Shown here: positions 56,110 to 64,000 of the stretch, one piece after another | Layout of the letters: each line of letters opens with the position of its first letter | Numbering within the stretch: the stretch's first letter is position 1 | Source of the DNA: CALOBA01 sp942491465 | GTDB taxonomy: Bacteria > Pseudomonadota > Gammaproteobacteria > Chromatiales > Chromatiaceae | NCBI GenBank assembly: GCA_942491465.1 | Contig: CALOBA010000084.1 | Location: 17,945 to 81,944 of the forward strand | Length of the DNA stretch: 64,000 bases | Direction: 5' to 3' | Position numbers and translations under genes: made by a program | The notes under the pieces: model-generated | Databases searched by the model: none | What the model was told of the DNA's origin: nothing | Seen by the model: only the letters and a program-made list of their open reading frames with translations

Positions 56110-57033
56110 TCAAAGCGACGACGGGTCATCTACAGGGCAAGCGGCGCCTTGCGCTTGTCGCAAGGCGTCTTGGAGCCGTTGGTCGCCGAGCCCAAACCAA
56201 GACATCACGAACGCGAGCCCCAGGTCCGGGCAATAGCGCAGGGCCGTGAGCGCATCGACGCGTTCGCCCTCCATGCGCAGTGCATAGCGCACGGCAGCGA
56301 AGTTCTCGTCGGGAACGGGGGGCTCCACCGCAACAGGCTCCAACAGCATCGCGTCGCCGCTGCCGATACGTACGGCCTTATCCAGCAGATCAGGCGTCCG
56401 GCGCACCACGACCCTGCCGGGCTCGAGGACAAAGCCACTGCCGTCCGCAGCCAGCCATTTCCGATAGACGCCCTCCATCTGCATCTCGTGGCCCGGCGGC
56501 CTCAGTACCAAGTATTGCGGTGACGTGTCGGCATCGCGACATTCAACGCTCGCCAGGATCGCCTCCGTCAGCGCGAGATTGGCGGCCGAGTCGTCGTCGG
56601 TGTGCACCATCAGCGACAGCTTGGTGGTGCCGGAGCAGCTCCAAATCACATGCGTCAGCGGCGGTGGCCCAAGCGCGGACATCAGGCTCGCCGGGCGGCC
56701 ATCGACGCTGATCTGTCTTGCCTTTACCTCGACCTCGGGGTTGAACATCTGATGTAGGACGGCGCGTTGCTCCTGGGCGCCGAGCGCCAAGTCCAAGGAG
56801 CCCGGCTCCCACAGCAAGGACACGGCACCCCTGCCCCCGCTGGCCCTTTGCAGTAGCAACCGGCCGGACGACGCACCGGGTAGCCATTGCTTCACCGGCC
56901 AAGACGGCAGGCGGATCGAGAGCGTTGGCAGGCTGTGTGGCTCGCCCAGTTCATCGGGCTGTCCGCATCCACCGAGGGCCAGGACGACGGCGAGGGCTGC
57001 GCACCCAAAAAAGGGCAATCGACCAATCAGCAT
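56110..57033 (-). CDS. Predicted lipoprotein of unknown function
   Basis: A 307-residue protein with a lipoprotein signal (LAVVLALGGC, lipid-accepting Cys about 23) and a large soluble part of alternating strands, with no recognised domain. Short blocks of interest are SLMVHTDDDSAANLALTEA and LRPPGHEMQMEGVYRKWLA. The tail ends ACPVDDPSSL. Probably in the periplasm, anchored to a membrane by acyl chains. It stands alone between the prk terminator and the corC operon, with a promoter likely in the 74-base gap. Confidence 0.65.
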   Translation of the reverse strand: MLIGRLPFFGCAALAVVLALGGCGQPDELGEPHSLPTLSIRLPSWPVKQWLPGASSGRLLLQRASGGRGAVSLLWEPGSLDLALGAQEQRAVLHQMFNPEVEVKARQISVDGRPASLMSALGPPPLTHVIWSCSGTTKLSLMVHTDDDSAANLALTEAILASVECRDADTSPQYLVLRPPGHEMQMEGVYRKWLAADGSGFVLEPGRVVVRRTPDLLDKAVRIGSGDAMLLEPVAVEPPVPDENFAAVRYALRMEGERVDALTALRYCPDLGLAFVMSWFGLGDQRLQDALRQAQGAACPVDDPSSL

Positions 57034-57107
57034 GCAGGCTGTCCCCAGGTCAGTCTTGATCAGGCGGGTATGTAGGCGTTAATCAGCGTCCAACTTGCGC
57101 CACCGGG

Positions 57108-57956
57108 TTAGGTCGCCGAGCCCACCCGCCGTACGGAAAGTAGATGCACCCGCCGGCTGTCGGCCCGCAGCACGGTGAACCTGAATCCACCGGTTTCGAC
57201 CCGCTCCCCGCGGCTCGGCAGGTGGCCGAAGGCGTGGACCACCAGGCCACCGATGGTATCCAACTCACCGGCCTCGAGCCGGCTGTTGAAGTAGTCGTTG
57301 AAGTCGTCGATGGGGGTGCGCGCCTTGGCGACGTACTCGCCCTTGCCGCGGTTGAAGATGTTGGCGCCTTCGTCGTAGTCGTGCTCGTCCTCGATCTCGC
57401 CGACGATCTGCTCCAGCACGTCCTCGATGGTCACCAGGCCGGCGGCGTTGCCGTATTCATCGACGACGATCGCCATGTGGTTGCGGCTGGCGCGAAACTC
57501 CTTCAACAGCACGTTCAGGCGCTTGCTCTCGGGCACGAAGACGGCGCTGCGCAGGTGGTCGCGGATGTTGAAGGCGCGCGGGCTGCCCTGCTGGCAGTAG
57601 GCGAGCAGATCCTTGGCCAGCAGCGTGCCGACCACCTCGCCCTTGTCGTCGCCGATGACCGGAAAGCGCGAGTGGGCCGACTCCACGGCGATTGCCAGGA
57701 TGCGCTCCAGCGGATCATCGCGGCGCACATGGATCATCTCGGCGCGGGGGATCATGATGTCGCCGACGCGCAGGTCGCCGACCTGAAGCACGCCCTCGAT
57801 CATGGTCAGCGCGTCGCGGTCGACGATGCCCTGCTCCTCGGCCTCCTTGACGACGTTGATCAGTTGTTCCCTGTCCTGCGGCTCACGGCCGATCAGCCGG
57901 CACAGGCGCTTGCGCCATTCACCGGGCCGTGAGCCGTTGGTAGATCGATCAGGCAT
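57108..57956 (-). CDS. corC: CorC/HlyC-family CBS-domain protein (YbeX type)
   Basis: A 282-residue cytoplasmic protein with two CBS domains (IMIPRAEMIHVRRDDPLERIL, MAIVVDEYGNAAGLVTIEDV) and a C-terminal CorC/transporter-associated domain (DDFNDYFNSRL...DTIGGLVVHAFGHLPSRGE). Related YbeX proteins affect magnesium efflux and ribosome maturation. No membrane domain is present, the usual short form. I chose the ATG at 57956, which overlaps ybeY by 8 bases. The usual next gene, lnt, is not present downstream. Confidence 0.93.
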   Translation of the reverse strand: MPDRSTNGSRPGEWRKRLCRLIGREPQDREQLINVVKEAEEQGIVDRDALTMIEGVLQVGDLRVGDIMIPRAEMIHVRRDDPLERILAIAVESAHSRFPVIGDDKGEVVGTLLAKDLLAYCQQGSPRAFNIRDHLRSAVFVPESKRLNVLLKEFRASRNHMAIVVDEYGNAAGLVTIEDVLEQIVGEIEDEHDYDEGANIFNRGKGEYVAKARTPIDDFNDYFNSRLEAGELDTIGGLVVHAFGHLPSRGERVETGGFRFTVLRADSRRVHLLSVRRVGSAT

Positions 57957-58467
57957 GGTCTTTCGAATCAGTTGCGTAGGGTGGTGGATAGCCGAGCCCG
58001 AGCAGGATGACGGTTTCCAGCGCCTCCATGGTCTCGGCCTCGGCGGGGTCTTGATGGTCGTGTCCGAGCAGGTGCAGCACCCCGTGGACGACCAGATGCG
58101 CGAAGTGGGCCTCGACGGTCTTGCGCTGCTCGGCGGCCTCGCGGGCGACCACCGGGGCGCAGATGACCAGGTCCCCGAGCAGTGGCCAGGGCTCGTCGAT
58201 GCCCGGCGGCGGCTCGAATGGAAACGACAGCACATTGGTCGGGCCGGGGCGTCCCCGGTAGCGCTGATTCAGCGCTGCCCCTTCGTCGATGTCGACGATA
58301 CGAATGGTCAGCTCGCTATCGCTATCGCTATCGCTATCGCTATCCGCATCGGCATCCGCATGGCCCCGACCGTCCCGCAGTGCCGCGGCCACCCACCGCT
58401 CAAGCACGTCGTCACCCGGCAGATCAGCCGCATCGCAAGCGATCTGAAGATCGAGGATCATCGCCAT
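57949..58467 (-). CDS. ybeY: Endoribonuclease YbeY with Ser-Asp repeat insert
   Basis: A zinc-dependent ribonuclease that matures the 16S rRNA 3' end and takes part in ribosome quality control. The 172-residue protein keeps the metal-binding HGVLHLLGHDH motif and NVLSFPFE. Between the N-terminal helix and the first conserved strand it has an unusual acidic repeat of alternating Asp with Ala then Ser, coded by a hexamer repeat at 58315-58344. An ATG at 58467 or 58461 is the start; the longer upstream frame is not homologous. Overlaps corC by 8 bases. Confidence 0.93.
   Translation of the reverse strand: MAMILDLQIACDAADLPGDDVLERWVAAALRDGRGHADADADSDSDSDSDSELTIRIVDIDEGAALNQRYRGRPGPTNVLSFPFEPPPGIDEPWPLLGDLVICAPVVAREAAEQRKTVEAHFAHLVVHGVLHLLGHDHQDPAEAETMEALETVILLGLGYPPPYATDSKDHA
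58315..58368. repeat. Hexamer repeat inside ybeY: (GCTATC)5 plus variants
   Basis: Five exact GCTATC copies (58315-58344) are followed by CGCATC, GGCATC and CGCATG. They are read on the minus strand as GATAGC, giving Asp-Ser pairs, then Asp-Ala. The unit is six bases, as in the (GACAAC) arrays, but the sequence differs. In-frame copy-number change would simply lengthen or shorten the loop. Confidence 0.85.
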
Positions 58468-58528
58468 AGAGCACGGGCGAACGCGCACCCAAGTCGAGGC
58501 TCGGCAGCGCCAGCCATACCGCCCCGCT

Positions 58529-59551
58529 TCACTGGCCCGCGTGACCTCGGCTATCGGCATCGCGCCGATCGCCATCCCCGTGCCCCTGTCGATCAAAGGC
58601 ATCGTAGGCATGCACGATGCGCTGCACCAGCGCATGGCGGACCACATCGCGGGCGGTGAAGAAGGTGAAGCTGATGCCGTCGACGTCGCGCAGCACCTCG
58701 ACCGCCTGACGCAGCCCGGACGGCTGCCCGCGGGGCAGGTCGACCTGGGTCACGTCGCCGGTGACCACGGCGGTGGAGCCGAAGCCGATGCGGGTCAGGA
58801 ACATCTTCATCTGCTCCGGCGTCGTGTTCTGGGCCTCGTCGAGGATGATGAAGGCATCGTTCAGCGTGCGCCCGCGCATGTAGGCCAGCGGCGCGACCTC
58901 GATGACGTTGCGCTCGATGAGCTTGTTGACCTTCTCGAAGCCGAGCATCTCGAACAGGGCGTCGTAGAGGGGGCGCAGATAAGGATCGATCTTCTGCGCC
59001 AGGTCGCCGGGCAGGAAGCCCAGGCGCTCGCCGGCCTCCACCGCCGGGCGCACCAGCAGCACCCGGCGGATGCGCTCCGATTCCAGGGCCTCGACGGCGC
59101 AGGCGACGGCCAAGTAGGTCTTGCCGGTACCGGCGGGACCGACGCCGAAGTTGATGTCGTGGCGCAGGATGGCGTGCAGATAGCCCTGCTGATTGGGGCC
59201 GCGGGCGCGGATCAGGCCGCGCTTGGTCTTGATGACCAACTCCGGCAGCTGGTCGGCATCATTGTCGAGCAGCGCGTCGATGCCGGAGGTCTGCAGGCGC
59301 AGGTGTACGCCTTCCAGGGTCAAGGTCTCCTCAGCCGCATCGGCGTAGAGGTCGCGCAGCAGGCGCTCGCAGGCCGCCGCGGCATCGCGCTCGCCGATGA
59401 TGCGAAAGCTGACGCCCCGGTTGCTGATCTCCACGCCCAGCCGGCGCTCGATCAGCCGCAGATGGCCGTCGAGCTGGCCGCAGAGGTTCGCCAGGCGTTC
59501 GTTGTCCGCCGGCGCCAGTTCCAGGTCGATGGTGACGGGGTGGGTGCTCAA
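58529..59551 (-). CDS. ybeZ: PhoH-like ATPase YbeZ
   Basis: A 340-residue PhoH-family P-loop ATPase that pairs with YbeY in ribosome RNA processing. Walker A GPAGTGKTYLAV, Walker B-like FIILDEAQNTTPEQM and TGDVTQVDLP are visible, after an N-terminal KH-like region. The start is a TTG at 59551 within a TTGA overlap with the miaB stop; no ATG or GTG fits. The C-terminus is His/Asp-rich (GHGDGDRRDADSRGH), lineage-specific. ybeY follows 61 bases later. Confidence 0.93.
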   Translation of the reverse strand: MSTHPVTIDLELAPADNERLANLCGQLDGHLRLIERRLGVEISNRGVSFRIIGERDAAAACERLLRDLYADAAEETLTLEGVHLRLQTSGIDALLDNDADQLPELVIKTKRGLIRARGPNQQGYLHAILRHDINFGVGPAGTGKTYLAVACAVEALESERIRRVLLVRPAVEAGERLGFLPGDLAQKIDPYLRPLYDALFEMLGFEKVNKLIERNVIEVAPLAYMRGRTLNDAFIILDEAQNTTPEQMKMFLTRIGFGSTAVVTGDVTQVDLPRGQPSGLRQAVEVLRDVDGISFTFFTARDVVRHALVQRIVHAYDAFDRQGHGDGDRRDADSRGHAGQ

Positions 59552-60933
59552 AGGGGGCGCGCACCCTCGGTGGCTTGGTCGGCACCGCCGGTTGGGCCCG
59601 GCGGCGTGCCGCAGGCCGGCTCGCCGCGTAGGGAGTTGGGCAGGGCCTCGGTGATGGCCAGATCGACGAAGCCGCCGATCATGGACGGGTCGCCGGCGAA
59701 GTTGACCACGCGATTGTTCTCGGTGCGCCCGGCGAGCATGAGCGGGTCCCTGCGCGACGGTCCCTCCACCAGCACCCGCTGCACCGTGCCCACCATCTGC
59801 CGGCTGATGCGCTGGGCGCCGGTATTGACCAGCTGTTGCAACCGCTCCAGGCGCTGTTGCTTGACCTCGCGCGGGGTGTCGTCGGGGTAGTCCGCCGCCG
59901 GTGTGCCGGGCCGCGGGCTGTAGATGAAGCTGAAGGACTGGTCGAAGGCCACCTGCTCGATCAGGGCCAGCGTCGCCTCGAAGTCGGCCTCGGTCTCGCC
60001 GGGGAAGCCGACGATGAAGTCCGACGCGATGCTGATGCCGGGGCGGGCCGCACGCACCTTGCGCACCTTCGACAGGTATTCCAAGGCCGTGTGGCCGCGC
60101 TTCATCAGCGACAGGATGCGGTCGGAACCGCTCTGCACCGGCAGGTGCAGGTAGCTGGCGAGCTGCGGCACCTCGGCATAGCACGCGATCAGCTCGTCGC
60201 TCAGGGCCACCGGGTGCGAGGTCGTGAAGCGGATGCGCTCGATGCCGTCGATGGCGGCGACCCAGTGGATCAGCTCGGCCAGGTCGGACGCATCGCCATC
60301 GTGGGTCGGGCCGCAATAGGCGTTGACGTTCTGCCCGAGCAGGTTGATCTCGCGCACGCCCTGCTCGGCCAGGGTCGCCACCTCGGCGATGATGTCATCG
60401 AAGGGCCGGCTCACCTCCTCGCCACGGGTGTAGGGGACGACGCAATAGGTGCAGTACTTCGAGCAGCCCTCCATCACCGACACAAAGGCGCTCGGGCCGG
60501 TGGCGCGGGGCTCGGGGAGGCAGTCGAACTTCTCGATCTCGGGGAAGGATACGTCGATGCGCGGTCGGCCGTCTGCGCGCAGGGCGTCGAGCATGGCCGG
60601 CAGCCGGTGCAGCGTCTGCGGGCCGAAGACCAGATCCACGAAGGGCGCGCGCTCGCGGATCAGCTCACCCTCTTGGCTCGCGACGCAGCCGCCGACGCCG
60701 ATCACCAGCTCGGGCCGGCGCTGTTTCCAGGGCCGCCAGCGCCCGAGCTGGGAGAAGACCTTCTCCTGCGCCTTCTCGCGGATCGAACAGGTGTTGAGCA
60801 GCAGCACGTCGGCGTCCTCGGGACGCTCGACGGGCTCCAGGCCATGGGTGACGCGCAGCAGATCCACCATCCGGGCGGAGTCGTGCTCGTTCATCTGGCA
60901 GCCGTAGGTTTGGATATAGAGCTTGCGGGGCAT
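59548..60933 (-). CDS. miaB: tRNA-2-methylthio-N6-dimethylallyladenosine synthase MiaB
   Basis: A radical-SAM methylthiotransferase that modifies adenosine 37 of tRNAs reading UNN codons. The 461 residues contain the N-terminal UPF0004 domain (YIQTYGCQMNEHDS, NTCSIREKAQEKVF), the radical-SAM CxxxCxxC in GCSKYCTYCVVPYTRG and a C-terminal TRAM domain. First gene of miaB-ybeZ-ybeY-corC. The C-terminal tail is extended and rich in Gly and Pro. Confidence 0.96.
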   Translation of the reverse strand: MPRKLYIQTYGCQMNEHDSARMVDLLRVTHGLEPVERPEDADVLLLNTCSIREKAQEKVFSQLGRWRPWKQRRPELVIGVGGCVASQEGELIRERAPFVDLVFGPQTLHRLPAMLDALRADGRPRIDVSFPEIEKFDCLPEPRATGPSAFVSVMEGCSKYCTYCVVPYTRGEEVSRPFDDIIAEVATLAEQGVREINLLGQNVNAYCGPTHDGDASDLAELIHWVAAIDGIERIRFTTSHPVALSDELIACYAEVPQLASYLHLPVQSGSDRILSLMKRGHTALEYLSKVRKVRAARPGISIASDFIVGFPGETEADFEATLALIEQVAFDQSFSFIYSPRPGTPAADYPDDTPREVKQQRLERLQQLVNTGAQRISRQMVGTVQRVLVEGPSRRDPLMLAGRTENNRVVNFAGDPSMIGGFVDLAITEALPNSLRGEPACGTPPGPTGGADQATEGARPL

Positions 60934-61080
60934 GCTGGATTGGTGCGGGGCCGGGGGGACGTGCAGGTCAGATCGGGCTTGGTCGCCTCGATGTCCAGGC
61001 CCCCGGCAGAGAAAACAGCGTAAATTAGCCGATTCGGGCGCGAGCGTCCACTTTGGTATCGGGTCGCCTTGGTGATGCGC

Positions 61081-61674
61081 TCAGCCCCCGACCGGCTTCT
61101 CGAACATCAGGATGTGCTGGGTCGGCAAGGTATCGAGGGTTTGTCGATGCACCAGCCCGACGGCCTGCATCTCCCGGATCGCCTGGGCCTCGGTCATCTT
61201 GTGCAGCGGCTTGATCGGGATGCTCGGGTCTTCCCCGCGGTACTCGATCAGCACCACCTGCCCGCCCGGGCGAAGCGCGGCCACCAGCGCGCGCATCATC
61301 TCCAACGGATAGGCGAACTCGTGGTAGGCGTCCACCATCAGCGCGGCGTCGATGCTGGCCGGGGGCAGGCGCGGGTCGTCCTCCAGGCCCTGGACCGGGG
61401 TGATGTTGGCCAGACCCTCGTCATCGATGCGCCGCTGCAGCAGCGCCAGCATCTCGGGCTGGACATCGACGGCGAAGACCCGGCCCCTCGGCACCGCACG
61501 GGCCAGGCGCACGCTGAAATAGCCGGTGCCGGCGCCGATGTCGGCCACCTCGGCGTCCGGCGCAAGCGCCATGGCGGCGACCACCCGATCCGGGCGCTCC
61601 TCGGTCTCGCGCGCGCTGCGCTCCAGCCAGCGGGCGCCGCGATGGCCCATGACATGGGAGATCTCGCGACCCAT
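61081..61674 (-). CDS. Class I SAM-dependent methyltransferase, N-terminus uncertain
   Basis: A Rossmann-fold methyltransferase. VADIGAGTGYFSVRLARAV is motif I, followed by VFAVDVQPEMLALLQRRI and ALMVDAYHEFAYPLEMM. The ATG at 61674 gives about 197 residues, but the in-frame sequence upstream (LHPLDADDEVAYQYQRPSRD) also looks like part of the family and has no good start codon. I suspect that the original signal-peptide start has been lost or frameshifted near 61740-61760. Substrate unknown. The REP-like DNA at 61780-61870 lies right there. Confidence 0.7.
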   Translation of the reverse strand: MGREISHVMGHRGARWLERSARETEERPDRVVAAMALAPDAEVADIGAGTGYFSVRLARAVPRGRVFAVDVQPEMLALLQRRIDDEGLANITPVQGLEDDPRLPPASIDAALMVDAYHEFAYPLEMMRALVAALRPGGQVVLIEYRGEDPSIPIKPLHKMTEAQAIREMQAVGLVHRQTLDTLPTQHILMFEKPVGG

Positions 61675-62013
61675 GTACACCTTGCCGATGCCGTCGCGGC
61701 TCGGACGCTGGTATTGGTATGCGACCTCGTCGTCGGCGTCTAGCGGGTGGAGCGAACATAGAAAAAGGGGGGATGATGCGGCTGTGCATGGGGGCGCGAT
61801 GGGTATCGCGGCTGCAAGCCGCCCCCCAAGGGCCTGCCAAACAGCACTGTGGGAGCGCGACCCACGAACGGCGTCGGCGTCCGCTAGAGGGTCGACAGCA
61901 GCGATAGCAAGTAAGACCCCACCGTTGCAAGGCCATCCCATCCGCCGATCACGAACGCGCCAAGACCAACCGCTTCCCCGCCATCACCGCAGATCGCAAG
62001 CCTCAAGACCCCC
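61675..62013. other. Intergenic region between divergent methyltransferase and uvrB
   Basis: It holds the possible lost N-terminus of the methyltransferase, a REP-like palindrome (61808-61822) and the leader of uvrB. TGTGGGAGCGCGACCCACG at about 61849-61867 resembles the GTGGGAGC head of REP sequences. No gene is visible. Confidence 0.45.
61808..61822. repeat. REP-like palindrome GCGGCT-GCA-AGCCGC
   Basis: Perfect 6-bp arms around GCA, matching the middle hairpin of the 1887-1962 cluster. The following GTGGGAGCGCGACCCAC supports a REP/BIME-like origin. Two copies in the window do not establish a family. Confidence 0.45.
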
Positions 62014-64000
62014 ATGAACCGCCCCTTCGACCTCGAAAGCCCGTTTGAACCCGCCGGCGACCAGCCCGAGGCCATCCGCCGCATGGTCGAGGGCATCGGC
62101 GACGGCGAGGCCGGGCTGACCCTGCTCGGCGTCACCGGCTCCGGCAAGACCTTCAGCATCGCCAACGTCATCAATGAGGTGCAGCGCCCGACGCTGATGC
62201 TGGCCCCGAACAAGACCCTGGCCGCCCAGCTCTACGGCGAGATGCGCGAGTTCTTCCCGAACAACGCCGTCGAGTACTTCGTCTCCTACTACGACTACTA
62301 CCAGCCCGAGGCCTACGTCCCGGCCAGCGACACCTACATCGAAAAGGACGCCTCCATCAACGAGCACATCGAGCAGATGCGCCTGTCCGCCACCAAGGCG
62401 CTGCTGGAGCGCCCGGACGTCATCATCGTCGCGACGGTGTCGAGCATCTACGGCCTCGGCGACCCGGAGGCCTATCTAAAGATGGTCCTGCACCTGTCCC
62501 GCGGCGAACTCATCGACCAGCGCGCCCTGCTGCGCCGGCTCGCCGCGCTGCAATACCGCCGCAACGAGATCGAGCTCTCCCGCGGCACCTACCGGGTGCG
62601 CGGCGATGTGATCGACATCTACCCCGCCGAGTCCGACGAGGAGGCCGTGCGCGTGGAGCTGTTCGACGACGAGATCGAGGCCCTGTCGCTGTTCGACCCC
62701 CTCACCGGCGAGGTCCGCTGCAAGGTGCCGCGCTACACCGTCTTCCCCAAGACCCACTACGCCACCCCGCGCGAGGTGGTCTTGAACGCCGTCGAGCAGA
62801 TCAAGGACGAGCTGCGCGATCGCCTCACTTGGCTGCGTGACAACGACAAGCTGGTGGAGGCCCAGCGCCTGGAGCAGCGCACCATCTTCGACCTGGAGAT
62901 GATGGTGGAGGTCGGCTACTGCTCCGGCATCGAGAACTACTCCCGCTATCTCTCCGGGCGCGGCCCCGGCGAGCCGCCGCCGACGCTGTTCGACTACCTG
63001 CCCAGCAACGCACTGCTGGTCATCGACGAGAGCCACGTGACCGTCCCCCAGCTCGGCGGCATGTACCGCGGGGATCGCTCGCGCAAGGAGAACCTGGTCG
63101 ATTACGGCTTTCGGCTGCCCTCGGCCCTCGACAACCGGCCCATGCGCTTCGAGGAGTTCGAGGCCAAGCAGCCCCAGGCCATCTACGTCTCGGCCACGCC
63201 GCGGGCCTACGAGATCGACCGCTCCGGCGCCATCATCGAGCAGGTGGTGCGCCCCACCGGCCTGATCGACCCCGAACTCGAGGTGCGCCCGGCCCTGACC
63301 CAGGTCGACGACCTGCTCTCCGAGATCCGCGAGCGCACCCGCCATGAGGAGCGCGTCCTGGCCACCACGCTCACCAAGCGCATGGCCGAGGACCTCACCG
63401 ACTATCTGAGCGACCACGGCGTGCGCGTGCGCTATCTGCACTCGGACATCGACACCGTCGAGCGCGTGGAGATCATCCGCGACCTGCGGCTCGGCGAATT
63501 CGACGTCCTGGTGGGCATCAATCTCCTGCGCGAGGGCCTGGACATGCCCGAGGTCAGCCTGGTCGCCATCCTCGACGCCGACAAGGAAGGCTTCCTGCGC
63601 TCCGAGGGCTCGCTGATCCAGACCATCGGCCGCGCCGCGCGCAACGCCCGCGGCAAGGCGATTCTCTATGCCGACAAGATCACCGGCTCCATGCAGCGCG
63701 CCATCGACGAGACCGAGCGCCGCCGCGCCCGCCAGGTCGAGCACAACGCCGCCAACGGCATCACCCCCAGGACCATCCAAAAGGCCGTCGCCGACATCAT
63801 GGAGGCGCACACCCCCGGCGCCCCCATGAAGGCCCGCGACTACGCCCGTGTCGCCGACGAGGTGGCCGAATACGCCAACCTCACCCCCCAGCAGATGGCC
63901 AAACGGGTCAAGGCGCTGGAGAAGGAGATGTACCAGGCCGCCAAGGACCTGGAGTTCGAGCGCGCGGCGGCCATCCGCGATCAGATCAAGGGGTTGCGGG
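62014..64000 (+). CDS. uvrB: Excinuclease ABC subunit B (partial, runs off window)
   Basis: The DNA-damage-recognition helicase subunit of nucleotide excision repair. The frame stays open from the ATG at 62014 to the window end: 662 codons, so only the last few residues are missing compared with about 670 in E. coli. Visible motifs are the P-loop GVTGSGKTF, the DNA-strand-separating beta-hairpin (YYDYYQPEAYVPASDTYIEK), the DEAD-like LLVIDESHVT, and GINLLREGLDMPEVSLV with QTIGRAARN. The UvrC-binding UVR motif is just beginning (KALEKEMYQAAKDLEFERAA). SOS box not identified. Confidence 0.96.
   Translation, partial: MNRPFDLESPFEPAGDQPEAIRRMVEGIGDGEAGLTLLGVTGSGKTFSIANVINEVQRPTLMLAPNKTLAAQLYGEMREFFPNNAVEYFVSYYDYYQPEAYVPASDTYIEKDASINEHIEQMRLSATKALLERPDVIIVATVSSIYGLGDPEAYLKMVLHLSRGELIDQRALLRRLAALQYRRNEIELSRGTYRVRGDVIDIYPAESDEEAVRVELFDDEIEALSLFDPLTGEVRCKVPRYTVFPKTHYATPREVVLNAVEQIKDELRDRLTWLRDNDKLVEAQRLEQRTIFDLEMMVEVGYCSGIENYSRYLSGRGPGEPPPTLFDYLPSNALLVIDESHVTVPQLGGMYRGDRSRKENLVDYGFRLPSALDNRPMRFEEFEAKQPQAIYVSATPRAYEIDRSGAIIEQVVRPTGLIDPELEVRPALTQVDDLLSEIRERTRHEERVLATTLTKRMAEDLTDYLSDHGVRVRYLHSDIDTVERVEIIRDLRLGEFDVLVGINLLREGLDMPEVSLVAILDADKEGFLRSEGSLIQTIGRAARNARGKAILYADKITGSMQRAIDETERRRARQVEHNAANGITPRTIQKAVADIMEAHTPGAPMKARDYARVADEVAEYANLTPQQMAKRVKALEKEMYQAAKDLEFERAAAIRDQIKGLR

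Overview
The window is about 64 kb of gene-dense, very GC-rich bacterial chromosome. Gene content and order point to a gammaproteobacterium, probably an autotrophic purple-sulfur-bacterium-like member of the Chromatiales. The grounds are a proteobacterial-type phosphoribulokinase, NiFe-hydrogenase maturation genes hypCDE, a di-haem cytochrome c peroxidase, a SAH riboswitch ahead of ahcY, and the classic gammaproteobacterial arrangement of mlaFEDCB-murA divergent from kdsC-lptCAB-rpoN-hpf-ptsN. The genus is inferred, not proven. I saw no tRNA, rRNA, CRISPR array or intact insertion sequence.

Layout. 1-400: intergenic, with a strong minus-strand terminator and a candidate small RNA. 0.4-8 kb: cytochrome c peroxidase, a cupin, hypEDC, a divergent elongation factor G, and an L,D-transpeptidase that runs tail-to-tail into a Braun-type lipoprotein. 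8.4-10 kb: an RNA methyltransferase and a UbiC-like (DUF98) protein. 10-17.3 kb: a tightly packed membrane cluster (DUF805, RDD, SpoIIM-like, DUF4129, DUF4350, MoxR, DUF58) with a probable frameshift between its first two genes. 17.3-19.8 kb: a glutathione S-transferase and an AI-2E-type exporter. 19.8-24.8 kb (minus strand): mlaFEDCB, murA, hisG. 25.7-35.3 kb (plus strand): kdsC, lptCAB, rpoN, hpf, ptsN, hprK, rapZ, EIIA(Man), HPr and EI. This is LPS export followed by a complete regulatory phosphotransferase relay with no sugar permease. 35.3-38.5 kb: a penicillin-binding protein and a RodA/FtsW partner. 38.7-41.3 kb: a membrane-anchored spermidine-synthase-like protein.

41.3-45.2 kb is an accessory stretch: a secreted PHP-domain protein, a DUF1566 protein, a broken alpha/beta hydrolase and gene remnants with perfect palindromes. 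45.2-51.3 kb is the methyl cycle: metK, a secreted M14 carboxypeptidase, a SAH riboswitch, ahcY and metF. 51.4-52.6 kb is a two-gene cassette (unknown protein plus thioredoxin-like protein) bracketed by two nearly identical 97-bp hairpin repeats. 52.6-56 kb holds an RpfC-like hybrid sensor kinase divergent from phosphoribulokinase. 56-61 kb (minus strand) holds a lipoprotein and the miaB-ybeZ-ybeY-corC operon. 61-64 kb holds a methyltransferase and uvrB, which runs off the window edge.

The most unusual features are not protein families. One is a dispersed family of (GACAAC)n hexamer arrays built into imperfect palindromes at three intergenic sites, with a related hexamer expansion inside ybeY. 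Another is the pair of 97-bp hairpin elements, each flanked by CTTAG on both sides. A third is a recurrent palindrome centred on GAATTATTC.
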